Assembly: GCF_030272615.1 (NCBI RefSeq)
Contig: NC_081407.1
Location: 150,411,744 to 150,475,743, forward strand
DNA: 64,000 nt
DNA from: Cryptomeria japonica
Lineage: Eukaryota; Streptophyta; Pinopsida; Cupressales; Cupressaceae
Direction of reading: 5' to 3'
Part shown: piece by piece, positions 56,990 to 64,000 of the stretch
Layout: each line of letters opens with the position of its first letter
How positions within the stretch are numbered: position 1 is the stretch's first letter
Position numbers and translations under genes: made by a program
The notes under the pieces: generated by a model
Seen by the model: the letters and a program-made list of their open reading frames with translations, nothing else
Told to the model about the DNA's origin: nothing
The model's database searches: none

Positions 56990-59900
56990 ATTTTTCAATC
57001 AAAAGATTGAAAATTCAGCATTCATTATTTGTAAGTATTTTAATGGATGCTTTGAGAAGATTTTGATGATCTTCAAATTTGAGTTGCAATCAAAGGACGT
57101 AGATGAAAACAACTAAATATAGGATTATATTTTATATGTATTGAGGTGTATCACACATGCTTAATGGTATGAAGCAAGCATTGTAATTGATTGTGGCTCT
57201 GAAGCACATTAATTAGCTAATAGTAAGCTACCTTTTGTCTAAGTGAAGAAGATTACTATGGTCTATGGTGGTTGATAAAGATTGGAAACAATGTTTTGAT
57301 GTAAAAGGCAGATGGAAAAACTTCTAAATCCATGATTTTTTATATTGCTAATTGTTTACAAATACTTTTTTCACATGATTATCAACATGAGACCCATACA
57401 AACTTTAGCGAGACTAAAAATGAGACTAATGTCAACTCCTTTGGAACAACCACACTAGAAGCCACATATGTAAGACCAAGATTCACAACTAGAAATCGAC
57501 TTATTTAGGAACCACATCCACACTTAGAATTCCATATTAAATGTTCCTTTGGGATTTGAACTTGGATCTCCACAAGTACAACTCAATGCTTTAACCAATT
57601 ATGTTCAACCCCTTGGACAAATCCATGATTTTTCAAAAACGAGTTTATGGTTTTACAACCTAAAATGCTTGAGCAATAAGACAATTGAACAAATCCAAAC
57701 TAAGGTTTTGGGTTTTGGTTAAGTCTACGAATTTAAGAATTGGGTTTTGAGATGCATCATCTGCCTTTAATGAGTTTTATATATGTGTGATCTCTAAAAT
57801 TATTGATTGTTGGTAGCCAATTGAAGACATCTAATTGATCAAGGGGAGCTAGTTTTGTTATTGGGTATCAGAAATGCAAGCCTTGAGATAAAAGTTATTT
57901 GTTATACATTTTCTAAATCCTGATTTGAAATGACTCTTTGGCTGCAAGCTTCAACTATTGGAATGGATCTTTTATGTACCAAAATTCTTTTTAAATTATC
58001 AAGCAATATTCTTTGAAAACCAACACAAACTTGACTTGCACAACACAACCCAACTTACATGCAACTTAAGCAAGATATCCAGTGTTGGTATCTTTTGGAA
58101 AAACCAAAAATTCCAAATGGAAGGGACAATGACAAGGAGTTGAGTTTAAAGGGACCTCAAATATAGCTTAAAAGAATCAGAAAAGAGAAGAAACTCATAT
58201 ATCAAAAAATGGAGTATATGTAAATTCAACTTAGGCAACAAAAACCCTTGGAATTCTTGGCATGTATTTTGAGAATGAGAAGAGGCTTAAATATGCAATT
58301 CTCATCAAGTTGATGATTTTTTGTTCCAAATATATGATGCAGGAGCATCCAGGGTGTAGGAGCAATCTTGCATCACCCAAAAAAAGATATATTGTATTTT
58401 CCTTTTGTTTTGTGGTTTTTCTTTTTAGTTTTCTTGGAGCCCATTATGATAGTTGCACTATATAAGACGTATAGAAGCTAAAAGTAGCCACAAATAGTCA
58501 CACGCTATTTTCAGGACTTTTGCTCATTTGGGGTCATATGAACATGAAAATTGGTCCCAAGGAGTGAAATTGAAAAATAAGATGATTGGTGAATGAATCA
58601 TCTCAATATCATGTATGGTTTAAAAGATATCAAAGTTTTGTCTCGAGTAATTTCTCCAATGAATCTTAAAACTCAAAATTGAAGACCTTAGAGGCCCCAA
58701 AAAGGTTCAAAATCCAAACTAATAGGTAGATCTCTTTGCAAGCTTCCCAATGATATGTTCTAATAGTGAATCGAACATCCAAGTCAAAAGTTATGGCTCC
58801 TGGAAGTTGTGCCACCAAAACTCATGTTTCAATGAAACTCCACCTAGGTGGGAAAAATGAACCGCATTCAACACATGAACCGATTGTTTGGTTATATCCT
58901 GAAGTTCAGCATCATCTGTTCAAATTGAGCAATGGAGGGTTAAAACTTTAGAATGTTCAGGACCTAGAATCTGCAAGAAAGAATTTGATAAGAAAAAAAT
59001 TGAAACAGTTAAAAAAACATGTCAAATTTTTTGAGCAATAAAAAGAACCAAGAAACATATAGAGAAATAGATGCCATGGATTAAAAAATATCACCAAATA
59101 ATGGCACCATCTCTTTTTATTCTCACATTACCCTTTGCAATAGAGGGCCAGCTAGTTTCCCTTGCTTATAGTACACACCACAGGGATAAACAGTCATTAC
59201 CATTTTTCTTTACCTCTTGAGATATTGTCAATCATGGCTGCTAGGACTTAGGAGTACTCTGCTAGTGATCTGAATTATGGACTCAGAGGACAATGCCTGC
59301 CATACAACCTGCAATATTGTAAATTCTACAACATACGATTTTATAACAGCAAATTCAAAAAGAGATGTATGCAGCTCCAAAAGATACTTTATTTTGTTTG
59401 AAATCCAGTTTATACAATTCGAACAGAATTCCAAGAGCCACCACATCCCTCTAGAATTCTAAATAATAGTTTGAATATGAATAAAATGACAACAAATTCA
59501 CATTTTTCAAAAAAAACATGTATTTTTACTGTCCCAACTTGGTGGGGTCATAACATTCTGCTTAGTCATCAAAATTTGAATTTGTTTACACTGTTGGAAA
59601 GATCTCCAAGAGCGCTAATTTCAATCACATAAAATCATTGCCTTTGGATAACAATTATTAGGGATTGACAATGGTTTTGATCCCAAATTCTACTTCGAAC
59701 GCCTATGAAAATGCAAATTACTAAAACGTAAAAAATACCAAAAAATTTGATTTTTCGATATTTTTCATTTCTGCTTGTATCATTGCCATCCAAGTGCTCT
59801 TGAATTATTACCAAATCAGCTTGCCGGTAGGGTTAGCCCAAATTTTTTATGGACCTTTTTACAGTGATTGGTAAGAACTAGAGCATTCTTTTGTTCCTGA

Positions 59901-60439
59901 CTTTCAAATAGGCCAGTTGTGATCTATGCCTTTTGTCTCCATCAGCTGCCTTCATGGGTTTTTATTAGTTTCATTGCGAGGCTTTCCTCTATATGGTAGC
60001 AGGTTTGAATAGTAGGAATTAATAGATGAAAGTTAAGGAACTAATCCATAGAACGAAGGATAATGAGAAAACCAATAAATCAAGAAAGGACGCTTCATGA
60101 TCTCAAATGAATGTTAAGTTGCTAAAATATGGAGATGGCAACTCAAGAAATCATGATATCATGCTAGATTATGTTGATATTAAATAAATATAAATATGAT
60201 TGTTGTGTAAATTTAAATTATTCAATCAATAAAAATAACTATGAATAAAGAGGGGACATCAAACAAACAGATGTTCAGCTACAACTACTATCATTTTTTA
60301 TTAAATTATGATCTGTAGTGTGCATGATGAATAAATTGAAAAAAGGATAAGTTTGTGCTTTTAATGAATATTTCTTTCATATGTCCCCCGTTTATGGGGT
60401 TGGGCAGGTTGATTTACCTAGAGCTATCAAGAAAGATGT
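56990..60439. other. Intron stretch without recognisable genes
   Basis: I see no gene or RNA gene. One point of note: at 58337-58350 GATGCAGGAGCATC is a perfect short palindrome of the kind that begins the chromovirus LTR, and the following few hundred bases (including AGTCAAAAGTTATGGCTCC, about 58780) resemble LTR sequence, but no ends could be paired. Confidence 0.45.
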
Positions 60440-60870
60440 CAAATGAATCCCCCTAGATATAGGATGGATTAAGATCAATTTTGATGGAGTAGCGGATGGC
60501 AATCCAAGGAGGGCAAGGGTGGGTTGTGTAATTAGAAATAAGGAAAGATACTAATGATGATAGAAAAGAGACTGAGGATAGCAACCAATAAGAAGGCGCA
60601 ATTTCAAGTGGCTCTTCTAGGTTTGATGTCAGGTAGGAAATTAAAATGTGATAAAATCCACTTGGAAGAAGACTCACAACTCGTACTCAATGCTATAGAA
60701 ATAGGGCATACATTGAACTGGAAGCTAGGCAAGTGGCTTAGGTAAATTAAGGAAGTCTTAATTATTTATTAAGGCTTTGTAATATCCCACGTGTTTAGAG
60801 AGGGGAATGAGTTGGCAGATGATGTTGCAAAGGTGGCAGTGGGCATGATTGTAGAGTTTATAGATGTCAA
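60440..60870 (+). pseudogene. RNase H domain remnant, LINE-type
   Basis: Plus-strand readings: GWIKINFDGVADGNPRRARV and GCVIRNKE (first Asp region), ATNKKAQFQVALLGLMSGRK (family: TNNEAEFQALLEGL; the Glu reads Gln), KIHLEEDSQLVLNAIEIGHT (Asp), and VFREGNELADDVAKVAVG (last Asp). This matches the RNase H found at the C-terminus of many plant L1-type LINEs and in related plant genes. Stops near 60554 and 60745 and a frame change break it. No LINE RT is seen nearby. Confidence 0.72.
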
Positions 60871-61926
60871 ATTGCTAGAAGATTAGCACTAATTTCACGG
60901 AGTTTATGTTGGATCACAAACTCATATTAATTTTTTAAGCCAAGTGGTAGGGATGACAAACATAATGAAACGACTAGTGAGGCGAGGGGAAGTACACGAG
61001 CAACTAGCCTAATGATGATACTGACTTTGTAATGAGGGAGTAGGTGAGAAACACTACATTGTATCATCGAACAAGGAGAGATAGATACAATTGTGTGTTT
61101 GAGAGCAAGGAAGCAACAAATGGGTTTCTTTGAAGACATCCGAACAAAGGCTCAAAAAACTTAATTCTTTATGGAGCTCAAAATGATAGGAAATCCAAAT
61201 TTTCCCCCAAAACAACTGGTTAAATTTCTATAGGAATTGAGAATATTTGTCATTTCACACAATACATTAGTCTTTGTTGGGGGTGCATCCCTAGGGATTA
61301 TATGCCTATTTTGGACATCCAAGATGTTTTGGAGATGAGGGAGTAGGGGGATGAGGACACACCCCCACAATCCCCTCCTTTTTTGCTAAAATTGGGGATG
61401 CCATGGCATCCTTTCACGCCTACCAATTTTAAATAGAACAAAAATGAATAAAACTTTCCAATATAAAAACATGGAAGGCTTCATTTGAGCTTATTTTAAC
61501 TGAGATCAAACCTTCTTAGGTGTAGGCAAGAGGAGACAGGAAATCTAGATTGCCTTCTAGATTTAGCAAAGTGAAGTTGATAATGCTTACCTCCTAGGAT
61601 GTGTCTTGTGATTCAATTCAATTTGCATAAGAATTGGGAAGACTTGTTCCACTTCCATTGAGCAAGTAAATTTTGTGATTCTTTTACCAAGTTTTTTTTG
61701 AGCAAAATCAATTTTTTTTCTTAGACAAAATCTAGCTAAACCAAAATGCATCCACAAACAAAAGGATAAACATATGTCTATGGTACACATTTTACCTTAC
61801 AAAAGCAAGAATGTAAATAGGAGGGAATCATTGGTTAGAAGCATGCAATTAAATAGATGATCATTAATGAAAGTTGGGGATGTATTGTATGGAAAGAAAA
61901 TTCGCGATCTCATCTTATTAGTGTTG
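60871..61926. other. Intron stretch without recognisable genes
   Basis: Nothing convincing. 60900-61150 might be the tail of the LINE-type remnant. No poly(A) tail or target duplication was identified. Confidence 0.4.
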
Positions 61927-63400
61927 TGTTGACGTGTTTTTTATGACGACGTCTAACACAGAATAAAGTTACCAACGGTCACCTTACTCTCTCTTGATCA
62001 AGGTTAGGCCGTATGCTAAGATTGCAAAAAAGATCAAAAGAATTACTCCAAGGTTCCTTTATGCAACGGACGTGACTCAATTGTCTGATGTGTTTTACTA
62101 GTAATCCAAGGGGCCTTACGTTTGAATCGTTCTTTCACTCTTTCGTTGTGGCTTGGAACTTCATCATCGGATATGGTGATTTTGTGATGCTTTTGCTTCA
62201 AAATCAACTGAAACTAAAGGTGAAAGGGTTAGAGGATCTACATCTACTCCTAAGGGCAATGATATCAATGAATAGTGCTTTGGTGGACAAATTCCAGATA
62301 AACCAAGCTTTGCTTTGCCAAGATCAACTACAACTCCGCAAGAACCGGTGCAATCTTCTGAGGATGTTGGAGGATTTTCAAATCGAGAAAGTGCATTTGA
62401 ACACCCAAAATGGCACAATCCAAACGACTATCCACAATCAAACTTAGCACGAATTTAGGGGCTCAAACTAACTTTACATTGCAACTTACAATCACCAAGA
62501 TGCAAAAAGTATGAACCATGGAAATTCATCGAACACCATTACATTCTCCATTGAAATCAAAACACTATACTACTACTCTAAGTGAGCAAGGTGAAACCAT
62601 GCAAGCTTTGAAAAAATAACTTAAGTGGACACCATCAAAGAACAATGTTTCACTGTTATTATCTCAAAACTTATCGCAACAATTTCATACAAGTCTCCCT
62701 CCTTTTACAAATGAGGGGATCACCCCTTTATATTGGCTTCACGCCTTGGCTACATGCAAAACCCTAATTAGGGTTTTCCCCAAAAGATTCTCCACTCATG
62801 ATGCAACAAGGTGGGAATCGACCATATACAATTAATTTTACGTGCCCCAAAATGGCATCCTTTGTGCATTAAATGCACCATTTCTTTCAAATTCGGCCAA
62901 TGTGCATTGAATGCGCCATCACTTCCAAATCAGGTACATGCAATAGATGCTCCAACACTGCATTAAGTATGACGGCTGCCATGCAAAAGGAATCTACCAT
63001 AACACCTTAAATGTGATGGCTACATGCAAAAAAGGTGCTCCATTAATTCAACATGTGCTGACCTGGCTACCACTTGGCAAGAAACCCTTGGAGAGAGAAA
63101 ATTTCATCTGGGAGGAATTTTCTTAGAAGTTTTGAATTTTCCTTGTTCCAGGGAAGCTTTTTCATCAATTTTGCACATTTCCTATTTTTTAGGAAAATTT
63201 TCAATTTAGGGTTCCAAGGTCCAGGAGAGAAAATTCTTTCATGAATCCAAATCTATCATCATTTTGAAATTCGGATGATTTTTGATGCCTGAAAATGGAT
63301 TTTTCAAAAATTTTCTTTGGGGGGGAATTTCTTATTCAGTTCATCCTTGATTCCTTCCTTGCCTAAGAAATTTTATCTTCAATTCATCCTTGGGTGTGAT
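61927..63400 (-). repeat. LTR-like segment, minus orientation, open to the right
   Basis: The plus strand begins TGTTGACGTG, the mirror of an LTR end ..CACGTCAACA. A TATA-like CAATATAAAGGGG (minus) lies at 62724-62736. Between 62830 and 63060 short words such as TGCATTAAATGC and ATGTGATGGCTACATGCAAAA recur. The tandem array from 63405 may be part of its upstream region. The other LTR end is outside the window or not recognisable. Confidence 0.35.
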
Positions 63401-63404
63401 TTCT

Positions 63405-64000
63405 TCCTTGCTTGGAATTTCGTCTTGAAGGAAGGAATTTCCAACACTTAGTCAATTTTTCACCTTTCCTGGAATTTTGTCCTAAAGGAAGGAATTTCCT
63501 TAGTCAATTTTTCACCTTTCCTGAAATTTTGTCCTAAAGGAAGGAATTTCCAACACAACGCCAAATTTTCACCTTTTCCAGGAATACTGTCGTGAAGGAA
63601 GGAATTTCCATCACTTAGCCAAATTTTCACCTTTCCTAGAATTTTGTCCTAAAGGAAGGAATTTCCAACACTTAGTCAATTTTTCACCTTTTCCAAGAAT
63701 TCTATCGTGAAGGAAGGAATTTCCATCACTGAGTCAAATTTTCACCTTTCCTGGAATTCTGCCCTGAAGGAAGGAATTTCCCACACTTAGCCAATTTTTC
63801 ACTTTTTCTAGAATTCTATCCTAAAGGAAGGAATTTCCAACACAACCAATTTTTCACTTTCCTCAAAGGAAGGAATTTCCAACACTTAGTCAATTTTTCA
63901 CCTTTTCCAAGAATTCTATCCTAAAGGAAGGAATTTCCATCACTGAGTCAAATTTTCACCTTTCCTGGAATTCTGCCCTGAAGGAAGGAATTTCCCACAC
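63405..64000. repeat. 57-bp tandem array running off the window
   Basis: At least ten units of about 57-58 bp, consensus core TTTTCACCTTTCCTGGAATT then CTGTCCTGAAGGAAGGAATT, joined by TTCCAACACTTAGTCAA. Units alternate between two subtypes (CTTTCCTGG and CTTTTCCAAG). A block of about 120 bp at 63669-63784 recurs almost unchanged at about 63881-64000, so there is a higher-order period of about 211 bp. Two units are shortened (near 63494 and 63840). Confidence 0.88.

Noticed and set aside
62088-62447. Plus-strand reading of 119 residues
   Set aside because: No recognisable domain, codon pattern or context; it lies in an LTR-like segment.

Overview
The window is nuclear DNA of a seed plant, most likely a gymnosperm. 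It is AT-rich and almost entirely LTR retrotransposons nested in one another. It holds one recognisable host-gene exon, followed by at least 16.7 kb with no further exon of that gene. The species call is inference; no sequence was searched.

Layout. (1) 1-7158: a decayed Ty1/copia element (+) with gag, PR, INT, RT and RNase H all recognisable but broken, lying between two unequal LTRs (159-1197, 5655-7158). (2) 7159-37479: remains of a plus-strand Ty3/gypsy Tat-type element ('Tat-2'): an LTR at 7844-9289, RT-RH-INT remnants at 9329-12135, its tail at 34629-36425 and a 3' LTR at 36426-37479. (3) A minus-strand gypsy chromovirus (12187-34623) sits inside Tat-2, flanked by the 5-bp duplication ACCTT. 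(4) A young minus-strand Tat element ('Tat-1', 17663-32421) sits inside the chromovirus gag, flanked by CTCAC. (5) 37480-45700: a string of fragments: a possible non-coding LTR element, an inverted Tat pol piece, two chromovirus pieces and a solo LTR. (6) 46397-47244: promoter-like TATA box, probable 5' UTR exon and the first coding exon of an ABCE1/RNase L inhibitor (RLI2-type) gene on +. (7) 47245-64000: apparently the first intron of that gene. It contains a chromovirus integrase fragment, three hAT-like elements with 8-bp duplications, a LINE-type RNase H remnant, LTR-like segments and a 57-bp tandem array that runs off the window.

The most informative object is Tat-1. Its LTRs differ by about 1% by hand count. 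Its gag-PR-RT-RH-INT polyprotein is a single 2,347-codon frame with no frameshift, but it has six stops. On the opposite strand, between INT and the 3' LTR, it carries a plant-mobile-domain (PMD) ORF, also in one frame, with seven stops. Nearly all 13 stops can be explained by C-to-T change at CG or CHG sites. Just upstream of the PMD ORF is an array of seven 25-nt hairpin units whose stem bases co-vary. The leader between PBS and gag holds a 20-bp-phased CpG motif array and several further hairpins. I consider the PMD ORF plus hairpin array the best candidate for an undescribed system.

The transposon proteins would have worked together (Gag particle, PR, RT/RNase H, INT), but no element here looks autonomous. 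ABCE1 is the only candidate working host gene, and only its first coding exon is visible.
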